Shown in pieces: positions 29,346-42,500 of a DNA stretch of 64,000 nucleotides. The stretch's first letter is position 1. Each line of letters opens with the position of its first letter. The DNA lies in the NCBI RefSeq assembly GCF_050624435.1, contig NC_134539.1, positions 50,066,001-50,130,000 of the forward strand, in the 5' to 3' direction. The position numbers were made by a program, and so were the translations under genes. The notes beneath the pieces were generated by a model. That model saw only the letters and a program-made list of their open reading frames with translations, was not told the DNA's origin and did not search any database. This DNA comes from Tenrec ecaudatus. Lineage: Eukaryota > Chordata > Mammalia > Afrosoricida > Tenrecidae.

Positions 29346-29529
29346 GCAAAAAACCATTTGCCCTTTTGTCTTTAAAAAACAAAAACAAATCCCTCCAGAT
29401 TCCCTTCTTATCCCTCAAACCTAAATATTGGTTTGAGTGGCTAAACAACAACAACAACAAAAAGCAGGAAGAAAACTAAAACTGAATTGGACTTGAGTAT
29501 GTAGTGACAAGTTCATAAAAAACAAACAA

Positions 29530-29712
29530 AAAACAGTTGCCCTGACTGACTCATGACGCCCCATGTGGGCCACAGTAGGACTGTGCTTTCTTGAAAGATC
29601 TGGGAGCCTTTCTTAGGGACGCCTCTGCATGGACTCACAGGCCAGCATTTCAGCCGGCAGTCATGCTGGTAAACCCTTTGCGTCAGGCAGGGACTTGGGA
29701 AGTTTCCCATGG
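29530..29712 (-). repeat. Older AfroSINE subtype, minus orientation
   Basis: 'tgactcatgacgccccatgt', 'gcctctgcatggactcacag', 'gccggcagtcatgctggtaa'. Confidence 0.6.
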
Positions 29713-29754
29713 GGAGCTATCGACACACAGGAATCAAGTAGGAAATGTTCAGAA

Positions 29755-29850
29755 ATTGATTGTAGTGATGATTGCACAAATCTTAATATAATCGAACGAT
29801 TAAATTGTAATGATATGTGAAATATATGCCAATAAAATAATATAATTAAA
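29755..29850 (+). mobile_element. LINE 3' end, second family
   Basis: 'atcgaacgattaaattgtaa' and 'tatatgccaataaaataata'; the same ending as at 11179 and 32540. Confidence 0.5.
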
Positions 29851-30089
29851 AATAGGTGTGCTTGTAATAACCTTTAACCAGTGAATTGTTTTACATAGTC
29901 ATAATGCATCCTGTCGAGAGTTTGTAATATATAACTGAGCAGGGGGTTGTCGTTTTCAGGAGAATATAAGTGATAATTCTTTAAATGAATGCGTAAAAAG
30001 CTTAAAATAGTTTTGTTTTACAGGGTTTTATGTTTCATGTGCTTTAATTAAATCATGTTTCACTTAATTTTTTTTTTTTTAAGCAAAAG

Positions 30090-30540
30090 CGGTTTAATTA
30101 AGCGAAGAACCAATGAGACCGCTGCAGGTCACAGGGCTGCAGCCAACGGATCTGGGCGGGCGTCGGTCGGGGTGGCGGGTCCGCGGGACCAGCCCGGAGG
30201 AAGCCGGCGCCGCGCCAGCGAGCACAGGCGCGCCGGGGGCGGGGCCAGGGAAGCCACGCCCAGCAGCCACCTGCGACAGGTGGAGCGCGCTGCGATCGGC
30301 TCTCGGCCATGTCCGCGGAGGACGCAGGACCCGGGTCTGGGTCCAAGCCGCGGTCCGAGCTGGGAGCCCAGTCGGGGCCGCTTTGCACGGAGCACGGACA
30401 GGCTCTGAGCTGGTTCTGCTGCTCCGAGCGGCGGCCCGTGTGCGCAGCCTGCGTGGAGCCGGGCGGCCGCTGCCGGGGGCACCGCATCCGCCCCACGGAG
30501 GAGTGCGCCGAGCAGCTGCGGGTGAGTCTTCTTGGGCACA
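30090..30540 (+). promoter_or_regulatory. BSPRY: CpG island: BSPRY promoter and first exon
   Basis: A sharp switch from AT-rich DNA (T run at 30070-30080) to CpG-dense sequence. A CCAAT box is at 30110-30114, about 200 bases before the BSPRY start codon. The island covers the 5' UTR and coding exon 1 and ends near the exon-1 donor. No TATA box is seen, and the transcription start was not determined. Alternative-frame open frames of up to 207 codons here are CpG-island artefacts. Confidence 0.8.
30267..30283. promoter_or_regulatory. Palindromic double E-box upstream of BSPRY
   Basis: CCACCTG-CGA-CAGGTGG is a perfect 7-base inverted repeat with a 3-base spacer, 25 bases before the BSPRY start codon. 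CACCTG/CAGGTG E-boxes are ZEB and Snail targets in epithelial genes. Function is inferred. Confidence 0.6.
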
Positions 30541-30541
30541 A

Positions 30542-30576
<35 letters not shown>

Positions 30577-33500
30577 CGCATCAGGCAGGACTCCGAGGGA
30601 CGGGGGGAGGGGGGGTGTCCAGAAATCTAGGCACCACGTTGACATTGGCTGTAGAACGAGGCGGTTAAGGGTGTGGCTTGAGCTCAAATCCCGCCTCCGA
30701 GTTTGCTCCGGACCTTTCTTCGAATGGGTCGTTTGAGGGTAATAGTACCTCCCACTGACTAGAGTGGTTGTGGGGTACAGGAAGACGGGGGTAAGATGCT
30801 GTGTGGTGGGGGCCCTGCCACAGAGTTCTTTGGGCAGACCCTTCTGCCGCCTTCTCTCCCTTAGAACTGTCGGCGGAGAGGAGAGGGCCTTGAGCTCCCC
30901 AGGGCCAGGTGAGCCTCCTTACCTGCCCCAGTGAAAACTGACTTCTGTGAAACCCTGCCCTCCTTACGGCTCATAACCCCTCCCTCCACTCTCTTGCCTT
31001 CCTGGTGCTGGCGTGGGGATTCCCCTGTGGGACTGGCCTGGCCTGCTGGAGTACTTCTGGCTGGTTTCCTGGGATACATCCAGAAGGGTGGGAAGGCTAA
31101 TCAGGGTTCCCGCCAGAACCCTTCACCTCCACTTCCAGTTTGGCTCCAGGATGGTGGTCTTCCAGTCGCCCCGTCCCTGTAAAGCTTCTGAGAACTCGCC
31201 CCGGGACTGCCTTCCTCGTGTGGCTCCTGGGGGATTTCCTTGCAATTTGGTTAAGCAAAGGGCTTCATCCTCCCAGCATCCCTGCTGTGAGGTCTGAGGG
31301 GCTACCTACTCATCTGGAGTGTAACAAACACACCTTACAGGCTAGTGAGGCCAGAAAGCTCCAGGGGGGACCCGTCACCTCCACTATCAGTACTGCTGAT
31401 AATAAACATGCACCCTGTGTTATGATCACACTACGTAACAGCTAGAAACTTCACAAATTCTGTATTACCTAAATGGCAGTAGTCTCAGTCCATCCAGGCC
31501 AACCCTTTGAAATAGGGGCTTTGCCCACGGTGGCTGCAACAGTGGGCTCAAGCATTGGACAGTTGTGAGGTTGGTGCAGGACCGGGCAGTGTTTCCTTCT
31601 GTAGGGTCGCTGTGAGCTGGACCTGACTCATGGCACCAGTCTGGCCGTGTGCTTAACTCCAGCCCCAGCTCAAGAACAGTCCGTCTGATCACAGGGCCCT
31701 GTTCCATGCCTTCATGAAAGGATCACTGAAGATAACGGTGTTACAGGAATGTGTGGTGAAGAGAGCAGATGGCCCGGCTATCAATCAGAATACAGTAGTG
31801 TCTGGGATCTTAACGGCTTGTATTCAAACAAGAGCCATCTAAGCGAGGAGTCAACTAAATCCACATGGAAGAAGCACACCAGTTTGTATGATCCAAGGAT
31901 GACAATTACAAAATTCAGATATGGTGAGGAGAGAAGCGTCAGAGCAAAACATGATGAACACCAGGGATGGTGGGAACCTGAGACCCATCTGCAGTGTATC
32001 AAATCAGACCGAGCTGCTGGCAGATCCAATCTAACCACAGGCAAGAGTCTCGAACAGCCTAATGATTAGGCAGAGACCATTATAATCTTCAATATGCTGA
32101 ATCGAACTCTTACTTGGCCAGGTGACTTCCTTAGTGACCCGACCTGAATTGGTTCTGGGTGCATAGCACCCATCGCTTACTTGTTCCATGACAGAAATTT
32201 ATTCCCTGACTTTTTGAATTTTGATAGGGGTATTTTCATTCTTACTCATTATTTGTAATTTGGTCTTTATATTATTATTATTTTATCCTTACCACCTTAT
32301 TTTGATTTTATTTTTTATTGTTCCTCTCGGGTTTCCCAGTTTATGAAGCACTGGAGTGGATGCACAGTGATAAGAACAGCACAGGGGTTGATGGGGGGCG
32401 GGGGGATATGGAGGGAAAGGCGTTTCAGGAATAAAACATGAAGGCAGGGGGGGGACTAGAATGGATTGTGAGAGCACAGCTCATTTTAAAGGTGATTTAG
32501 CCACGGGAAGGGGGAATGCTCTAAAATTGATATGGCAATGATCACACACTTCCATTATGTGAGTGAACTACTGAATTGTATGACATTTAAGTTATGTGTC
32601 AATAAAACTGTTATAAAGGGGAAAAAAGAACACCACTCACATTTAATGATATAAAAACTGAGGCGTGGAATCGGGCAGTTACTCCTTCAAGGTCCCTCAC
32701 GTTCAAAGGTTGGACCTGAGGAGACATTGAGTACATGAGAAGTTATCCTTATGGGAGCAAGAGTGTCACAAAAACCTTAAAACTAAAAGCTGCCGCCAGA
32801 GTTGGATTTGAAGGGGTGCAGGGGTGAAGGCTGGCACTGGGTGGATGCGTGGTGCTGGGTTAGGAATGTATCCTGCCCCACCACGCGTCTTAGGCCTTTC
32901 TTCCCTCAAATATCGTACAGATAGCTTTTGCAAACGTTTCTTTATTCTTCTGGCCAACAAAGAAATTTCACTTCAGGACAAAAGGAAAAAAAAGTGACAG
33001 AACCGGGCAAAAACAACTCCTCTCTCACTACCCTGGATTCCTGCCCCATAGTCTTTCAAAGGCCAGTCTCAGTTCCCACAGCCCCACGATGCATGGAGAG
33101 CACAGTCTCTCCCCAGTCAAGTACATTTTGTAACTTTTCACTTGGACTTAGGAAACGTATGTCCTACTCTCTAACTTTGGGAGGAAGGGTTGTCGAGGGC
33201 TTCTGAGGAGAGGTTGCCGGCTTGCCTTTGGCCGATGTAAAAGGGTCGGCGCTCCCAGGGGAAGGGGGTCTGCGTGGGAAGTAAGGTAGCTGCTGCTTGG
33301 AAGGGCTCCCACTGTCATGCGGGGACATGGAGTGGAAGAGCAGGAGTTGACTCCCTCTTCTTGGGCAAATTGCCTCTCTGGGCCTCGGCCTCTCCAGGCC
33401 GGAAATTCTTTCCTTGCTTCCACGGATGATGCTCATGGCTTTGGAAGCTGTGAATGGCTAAAGCTTTGGGCAGGTGTTCTCTCAATAGATGCATATTCAT

Positions 33501-36500
33501 GTGCAGAAATGCTTCTGTGTCAGAGTAACCAGACTCTGACAATATCACGGGTCCGTAGGCGCAATTGTATGGCGATAGTACGTAAAGATCATAGTAAAGT
33601 CATAGAGCATGAGAGAGATAGGAGAGAAGATAAAATAAAGGAGTCAGACACATTTTATGGTAGCATGCTCGCCTCCTGGATCTCAGCCGCCAGGTCCATG
33701 CAGAGAGGGAGGAGGAGAGGAGAACATCTTTATTTCTGACCAAGGTCCATATATACTTAGGGGCACGAAAGCCTCCCTGATTACAGGTAACCCCATACAT
33801 CACAGGAAGGGGTTGTACCATAGGCAATACAGCAGTGGGGCGGGGACGATATAGGGGTGTACACGCAATAGGAAGGGGAGGGATTAGGGGTACACATCCG
33901 ACAAGATGGGCAGACCCTAGATTCAAGATAGCAGCCTAACCTTGCCATCCTTGAGTGGGGTCAATCTTGTCTCTGCACTGCCCTTCGGAGGCATGTGCTG
34001 TCTTTATCAGAAGGGAGTCGGCCCTCCTTAGGGTGGGACAGACTATACAGTTTGATTGCTCTAGGTGGCTGATAACCCTCAGGGAGGTAACCTCTAAGCA
34101 GCTTGCGTTGACCTCCAAGTGTACAGTTATTTACCAGGTGTAGCAAGCAGAGTCTTAGGTGTGGCATGTATATGGGGGAGACAACTTGGAGAAAAACCCT
34201 CTCGGGTCCCACACTTCTGGATCCTGGGACCCAGCAGGGAGCAGGCTTAAGTTAAGGTGTTTATGTTCTAGTGGTGGTGAGGACGGATAGCATGAATGTC
34301 AAAAAGCAAACACATCCGTCATATGCAGGCAGTCTAGGGAGAAAATCAGGGCTGGCAGGAGGGGTAGGGAGCGGTCAGAGAGTGTTTCTGAAGAGGTGAT
34401 AAGTAGAGTCTTGGAGGAAGGCAGGTGGGGCAGGGTGATCATGCAGAAATGTTTGGGGGGTCGGGGGAGAATGAATGAGTGCAAAGCCACTGAAGTCAGG
34501 ACAAATTTGGTGTTTTTAAGGAAGAAAAAGCCAGTGTGGAGGGTGATTAGAGGTGACTTGGGAGAGAGAAGCTGAGTCACATTAGGTAGGGCCTTAGTGA
34601 CTAAGCTAAGAAACTTGGTCTTACTGTGTGTGTATTGAAGCAAGTTTTGAGCCAACAGTGGACCTTCCAGGCTCGCCTCGTTTTACCGCGCCTGGCTGCG
34701 CTGCGCTGTGCGGCTGTGGCAGCTGTTACAGATTGACGGTCTGTGGCCACGCTGTGCCAGCAGGAGCCCTGGTGGCAGAGTGAATCACACATTGGGCTGC
34801 GATCTGCAAGGCCTGCAGTTTGAAACGACCTGCCACTCTGCGGGCGAGGACAAGGCTTTCCACTCCTGTGACCAGTGGCAGTCTCAGAAACCCGCGGGGG
34901 CAGTTCTACCCTGCCCGGCAGGGTGGCCATGAGTCAGCATCTCCTCATGGCAGTGAGTGGAGCTTTGTGCCAAGCCAGTCTCTTGGCACCGCTTTTCCGA
35001 CAGCATGAGCTTACTTCCATCCCTTTCCTAATGCTGTTGACCCCGTCACTGAGCCGATTCCAACAGGGTTGCCCAGATTAGATAGTTATGAGGGCGGACA
35101 GCTGCATCTTCTCCTCCACGGAGTGGCTGGGGGGTTTGAACCGCCAACCTTGCAATTCGCAGAGCCGTGTCTAACTCACATTGCCCCGGGGCTCCTTTCA
35201 CAGACTACGGTGTCTGGTGAACATAACTTTCATAGGCATGGGGAAGCTGGAAAAGGTGGACAGCTGGCTTTATTGCTCTATTTGCTTTATTGTGCCATTC
35301 ACTTCAGCGCGTAGGCTGGAGCGGAACCTGCACTATCTCCAATGGATGCCTGCCTCGGGTTTCCTTGTAAACGGTGACCTCTGGCCAACTGGGAGGCAGA
35401 CGTGGAAAGCCAGTGAGGAGGCCCTGACAATGGTTTCTGGGAGGGATGAGGGAGATCTGGGCTGAACAGCAGGAGGATGAGACGTGGCCAGAGGGGAGAG
35501 ATTTTGGAGATAGGACTAATAGGACTCTGGGATGGATGAGCTGTGGGGTTGATGGGAAACTCTGGGTTGTTTGTTTTTTAATCTGTGTAAAGAGATCAGT
35601 AACTTATGGCACTGGTTTGATGGAATGAACGATGGTAAGTTGAAGCACAGTTTGAAAAGTCATGTTCTGCTTGAGGTTAGAAGAGGAGAGTCAGAGAACT
35701 AGGTAGGAAAGAGGAAGGAGAGGCCCAAAGAGCTGTCAGCACATCATCATCGGCCATGGAATTCAGAATGAGGACAGCGAGGTCCAAAAGGAGAACGGTG
35801 GAAAGTGTCTAGGGACATGGCAGCCCCAACCGAGCTGAAGAACTGCTGGCGTGGGGATTCTAGAGTTGGGGAGCGAGAAGGATAGAATGTGGCGTAAGCA
35901 GCATGGAGCCTTTCAAGGGAATATTTTGGAGATCGTATCGTATCAGCGATGGGAAGGTCTGGGCATGGGTGCTTGAGGTGGGGCAGAAAGGAAAACCGGT
36001 GGGAGAGAGAGGCGGAGCACAGACGTGGATCAGCGGGGTATGGTTTGCCTTGCAGAACAAGATGGTGGACCAGTGTGAAAGGCTGCAGCTGCAGAGTGCC
36101 GGCATCACCAAGTATGTGGCTGAAGTCCTGACGGCAAAGAGCCAGCGAGCAGTGGTAATTGTGCCCCCTGCCCCTCTCCCCAGGAGACAAGTCCATAGGC
36201 GCTTGCATCAGTCCAGGGTTCCTTCCTGTCCATGGCGACACATCGACTGCTAGTGGAGCCGGGTGTCCAGGAAGGGTGGTGGACTATTTTCTTGATCCTT
36301 GTGCAGAGTAAGCTTATTTCCAGTTACACATGGGCCATAAAGACGGCTGGAAAACTACTCAGGGCTCTTGGGGGAGGGGATCAGGAAGAGCAGCATCTTC
36401 ATTATTTTATATATGGACCAGACCCAGAATTTTAAAATAACCTAGGGACCTTTATAATATATATGTTATATTAAGTATCCTGCTGGGAAAATCTATTACA

Positions 36501-39500
36501 AAGACTACTTTAAAATGTTTTTTTTAAACATTTTATTAGGGACTCATACAACTCTTTTCACAATCCATGCATACATCAATTGTATAAAGCACATCTGTAC
36601 ATTCTTTGCCCTCATCATTTTCAAAGCATTTGCTCTCCACTTAAGCCCTTTGCATCAGGTCCTCTTTTAAGAAATGTTTTTAAAGATGTCACTCTGAGGA
36701 CTAAGGTGCTCTTGACTCAAGCCCCATGGTATTTCCTGTCACCTCATATGCATGTGAAAAATGGACAGTTAAGAAGGGCTACCAAAGAAAAATTGATGCA
36801 TTTGAATGATGGGGCTGGCAAAGGATTTTTTTCAATTTTATAATCGTTTTAGTGACATATCTGACACATTCCAAGATATCCATTCACATACAATTCTGCT
36901 GTTCAGTCCCCTCAGGTGGGGTTATTCCATCATCGATGCTGTCCGCTCCCCCTTCCACACACCCTCAGGGAACCACTACTCCTGTCACTGTCTCCCAGGG
37001 GGCCATCCATCTTGGCCGGCAAAGAATATTGAAAGTGCCGCAGACTGCCAGAACAAGCAGCCAGTCTGTCTTGGAAGAAATACTGCCAGAATGCTCCTTC
37101 GAAGTGAGCGTGGTGAGACTGGTCTCTTGTATTTGGGGACATGTTATAAGGAAGGCCTAGTCCAAGACAAAGGACATCATGCCTGGTAAAGTAGAGGGTC
37201 CCTGAGAAGGAGGAAGATGCTCTCGAGATAGACCCAATGGCTCGGACAGCGGACTCAAGCCCAGCAATGAATGGAAGGATGGTGCAGGGCGGAGTAGTGC
37301 TTCCTTCATTAGTACTTAGCATCGCTGAGTCTAAACTGACTCAGCAGCACCTAGCAACCTCTCATGGCAACTTATATACGGTAGGTGGCAGTAGCGTCCC
37401 TGTTCACAGATGAGGAAAGAAGCTCATAGAGGTCAGTTGACTTGCTCAAGGTCCCACAGCCTACCTGGTTGGGTCCGTTCTTTGATCTGGGTCTTGTGCC
37501 TCACCAGCTGAGGCTCCTGCTGCTGCGGTCCACGACCAATCATTTATTTCATCGCCTCGTTGCCACTGCTGTCTTCACTCCTCGCCATGCACGATGCCTG
37601 CCAAGGGCAGGGGCTCTCCTTTTCTTTCTGTACACGCCCTTCCTACTTTCTATGGGACGGGAAGTGAGGCAGGCTCAGCACTGTCATAGTCAAATCTCTG
37701 CTGATTGCATGGAACACACCCATCTGAACGACCGTAAGCGCAACAGGGAATTGCCCGGCAGGATGCAAGCCTTTCTGAGAATAAAGGAGACTAGAACAAG
37801 GAGGAGCCAGAAAGCTGCTAGTGCCCAGACAGCCATTCCAGGTCCATGTGCACAGTGGCTGCCAGCCCTCCCCAGGGCCACCAAAGGGGCCAGGACCTCT
37901 TCATGGAGAATTTGGGCCTTAAAATAGTTCTTAGAGGAAATCCAACTGGAACTAATAACCACTGTCAGAAGGCAAATTCCAGCAAAATCCAGCCTTGGGA
38001 AGGCCACAAAAATATCAACTGACTTCAGCAACTGTTTACATCAGTGGTTCTCAACCTTCCTAATGCCGTGACCCTGTCATACAGTTCCTCATGTGGTGGT
38101 GACACCCCCCCTCAACTATAACATTATTTTCGTTGCTACTTCATCACTGTCATTTTGCTACTGTTATGAATCGGGCGACCCCTGTGAAAGGGTCGTTCGA
38201 CCCCCCACAGAGGTTGCCACCCACAGGTTGAGAATCACTGGTTCACAGGAAAAGGAAGCCCAGTCTTTCTCTCCTGGAGCTGCCGGTGGCTTGCGTAACT
38301 GCTTCACTACCAGGCCTCTACTGCAACTCTGAATTTCCTTCTAACATTTTATCTTCAACCTATACATTTTAAATTTTGAAACGGTGTATCTTCATTTTCA
38401 ATTTTTCTGCACAATGACCTCGCACACTGTTAGCCCAGGTGGACTAGAGAACCAAATCCAGGGAGACACTCATGTGTATAAGAAAGAGCTTTATATACAA
38501 GTGCAATTGTATATTGAGAAAATATCCCAGCCAGTCCCATCAAGTCCATAAGTTCAGTATTAGCCCATATGTTCGATACCAATTTATAAAGTCCTCTTCA
38601 GACTCACGGAACACATGCAATGACACCAAGTGCAGGAAGATCACAGGCCAGTGGGTGGGAGGTCTTGTGGATCCAGTGGCGGTGGAAGCTTCTCAGTGCT
38701 GACAGGGATCTCCACGTGGCTCCTTCAGCACCAGGGCTCTAGCATAGCTCCATGTGTCCTGTTCGCAGGAATGTCTCACAAGGAGTGAGCATGTGTCCCA
38801 TCTCCCCACAAGTTATTTATCGCCTTAGTGCCTCCAAATGAGGTCATCAAGCTGCAACCGGATTTACAGGCTAAACTCCGCCCCATCACTCTTAAGTCTC
38901 ACATTGCCAACAGATTATGTACCTACCACACACTCCCATTTCCATCCTTCGTGACTTTCTTGTCTCACTGCCCTCAGCAGGACCTCAGTGGAAGGTTGAA
39001 TCAAAGTTAGTGCAGCAGAGGCTGTCTTTGGGAGGAATACTTCCAACACTTACCTTTCATTTGTTCAACGCGTCCTTTATTGAGCACTTCCACATGGCAC
39101 CCTGTTGCTTGTGCTGGGTTCCCCACAGTGTGGAAACCTGTTTTCATGAAGCTTGCATTCTAGCCGGGGAAGGGCCAGCAGCCAATAAAATATGTGTTAT
39201 GTCAGAACAAACACATCCGTCTTGGAAGAACTATAACCAGGGTGCTCCCTCCTTAGAAGGGAAGCTGCCAAGACGTCACCTTACATATTTCTGGATCTGT
39301 CCCTGGAGAAGGACATCATGCTTGATAAAGTAGACACAGAGCAAAACCGTCAACAGTGAGCTCAAGCAAGGCATTGATGATGAGGATGAGCAGTGTTCCT
39401 TTCTGTTGTACCGGGTCCACCATGAGTCAGACCTGACGCCATGGCACCTCACAGCAACATGGCAGAAGGTGATGGTGTGTTTACATTGTTTTTAAGGTGG

Positions 39501-42500
39501 AGAGATTCTAATTGTATACAAAGTTGATGGACATGACCCTTAGTCAGAGGAAAGCTAATGATGGTAGAGAGGTACAGTAAAGGGTGTTGGAGCCACGAGG
39601 GGTCAGAAGTGACTGCTCGTAAAGAGCACATCCTAGGAAACTCTAAGGAACAGTTATGCTCTGTAACTTAGGGACCTGTTAGAATGAACTGGGTGGCACA
39701 ACAGCTTTCATTTAGGGTTGTTGAAGGATTTTGGCATCTATACTCATGAATGAGATTAGCCTCTGAATTTTGGCTCTTGTACAATTCCTAGCAGATTTTT
39801 CACATCAAGGTTATATATGCTTTAATGAGTTAGGAAACAATGCTTTATTTTTTCTGGAGCAGTGTGCCCGTGATTGGAATTATCTGCTCTATGATGTTTG
39901 GTGACTCGCTGTACCTGGGCTTGGTGTCGTTTGTAGATTCTGACCACGGATGCATTTCCCACCACCCTGTGACTATGGCAGTGGGTTATGCTTGGTGCTT
40001 TCTTGCCTTTTGAATTGGTTTGGGTAAATTTTTACTGGAAAAATGATCTATTTCACCTGTTTAATGGTGCGAAGCGGTTCTTAGTTTTATGATTTTAAAA
40101 TCCTTGTTGTGTGTGGACGTCTGTCTTTCTCTCCTAAAATTGTTAGTCTTGCCTTCTTCCCATTCAAGTTGCCACAGGTCTGACTATTTCGTTAGCTTTT
40201 TTGAAAGCACCAGTTATGGGGCTTTTTTGTTTCTCTTTTTATTTAATCTTTGTTTTTTATGTCATGATTAGTTTCTCTATCATTTTCTTCCTACTAACTT
40301 GTTTGCATATACTCTGATGATTTTTTAGCTTGCTGAATTAAACCAAAACCAAACTTGTTGCCATGGAGATGATATTGACTTATAGTGAACCCATAGGGCA
40401 GTGTAGAACTGCACCTATGGGTTTCTGAGAACACTGTAGAACTGCCTTTGTGGGTGTTGTGTTAGTCTGGGGACTTTAGAGAAACAAATCCACCGAAACT
40501 CATGTATAAGAGAGAGTTTTATATAAAGGTTAAGTGCACATCAAGAAAACATCCCAACCCAGTGCTGCCCAAGCCCACAAGTCCAACATTAACCCATATG
40601 TCCAACACCAATCCATAATGTCCTCCTCCATCTCACAAAACAAATGCAATGATGCCAACTGCAGGAAGAAAGCCGAATCAGTGAATGTGTAATCATCTCA
40701 GCGTTGGCAGGGGTCTCCACATGGCTGCTCCAGCACCCAGGGCTGCATCGGGTTAGGTCCATGGCTTCTCCTCAGGGATGTCTTGCAGGAAGTGAGCCTT
40801 GCCAGCTGAAGCAGGGAACTGGCTAAGGCAGCTGCGTCCTGGTCCCACCATCACAAAGCAAGAGACCCGAGAACTAGAAAGGCGAGGCTCACCGAGCCAT
40901 TTATCCCTCCACCCTTCAATTAATCCCACGTGTTTATCATCCAGGTTGGCACAATAAACTAACTAACTCAGGTGTCTACTCTTTAGGAGTAGAACGCCTC
41001 ATCTTTTCTGCTGTAGAGCAGTGGATAGTTTCAAACTGCTGACCTTGCAGTTAGCAGCTCAGTGCATAACCACTACACTACCAGGGCTCCTATTAATTTT
41101 AGTCCCTTCTTTCTCAAGGTGAGCATCAAAGCTATGCATTTCCCTCCAGGTGCGAATGAACCCAAACAACAGAAACAAACTCTAGCTCATTGCTGTTGAG
41201 TCAGTTCCTGCTCATAGTGACCCTGTAGGACTTGCCCTTGTGGATTTCTGAGATTGTAATTCTTTTTTGTTTTTTAATCATTATACTGGGGGCTCATACA
41301 ACTCTTATCACAATTGATACATACATCAATTATGTAAAACACATGTGTACATTCATTGCCCTCATCATTCTCAAAACATTTGCTCTCTGCTTAAGACCTT
41401 GGCATTCAGCTCCTCATTTTCCCCCCTCTTTCCCCGCTCCACCTCCCTCATGAACCCTTGATAATTTATAAATTATTATTATTTTGTCATATCTTACACT
41501 GTTCGACGTCTCCCTTCACCCACTTTTCTGTGGTCCGTCCCCCAGAGAGGAGGTTATATGTAGATCCTTGTAATTGGTTCCCCCTTTCTACTCCACCCTC
41601 CCTCTGCCCTCCCCATATCACCACTCTCACCTCTGGTCCTGAAGGGATCATCCGCCCTGTGTTTCCAGTTCCTATCTGTACCAGTGTCCATCCTGCAGTC
41701 CAGCCAGATTTGTAAGGTAGAACTGGGATCATGATAGTGGGCGGGAAAGAAGCATTTAGGAGCTAGAGGAAAGTTGTATGTTGCATCGTTGCTACACTGC
41801 ACCCTGACTGGCTCGTCTCCTCCCCCTGACCCTTCTGTCCCGGGAGATTGCAATTCTTCATGTGAATAGAAAGTCTCATCTTTCTACTGAGGAGAGTCTA
41901 GTGGTTTAGAACTGTTGACCTTGTGGTTTAGCCACCCAATCCGTAACCTCCTACACCCCATCATCGAGTACAATGAAATCAAGTAAGAAATCAGAAAGAA
42001 TGATGAAATTTAAAACACACTTATAATTAAGTAATATGAGAATAGTATACGAGTGGGTACCCCCCCAAAAAAAACCCGGATTTTTTTCAACGCTATGTAT
42101 TTAATTTTTTTGTAACAAAACAACCTTATAACCTTCAAAGTGCTCTCCATTACACTTAATACCTTTGTCAAATCTGTGATCCCGTTCTTGGAAACATTTT
42201 ACAAACCCATCTGTTTGCATGGCTGACAGCTTCTCCCTCGTTTTTTTCTTCTTCATCTCTTCTACATTGTCAAATCGCTGTCCTTTCATGTCCTTCATTC
42301 GCAGAAACAAAAAGAAGTGTTACAGAGTGAGGTCAGGTGAGTAAAGTGTGTAGGGCAAGAGAGGTACACAGTTTTTTGCCCAAAACTGGCACCTGAGAGG
42401 GCTGTGTAAGCAGATGGATTGTTGTGGTGGCAAAACCAGTCCCCCGTCTGTCACAAATCAGCCCTTTTTTGTCGCACACTGTTCTGCAGTCTCTCCAGAA

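Noticed and set aside
30094-30736. Open frames of 147-207 codons in other frames around BSPRY exon 1
   Set aside because: Shadows of the CpG island and the exon-1 coding frame; the BSPRY frame is confirmed by the B-box and splicing.
38428-38930. Unit first read as an exon cluster because of its splice-like borders and length
   Set aside because: It has a homologous copy at 40458 with target duplication and TG...CA ends, so it is an LTR-type repeat.
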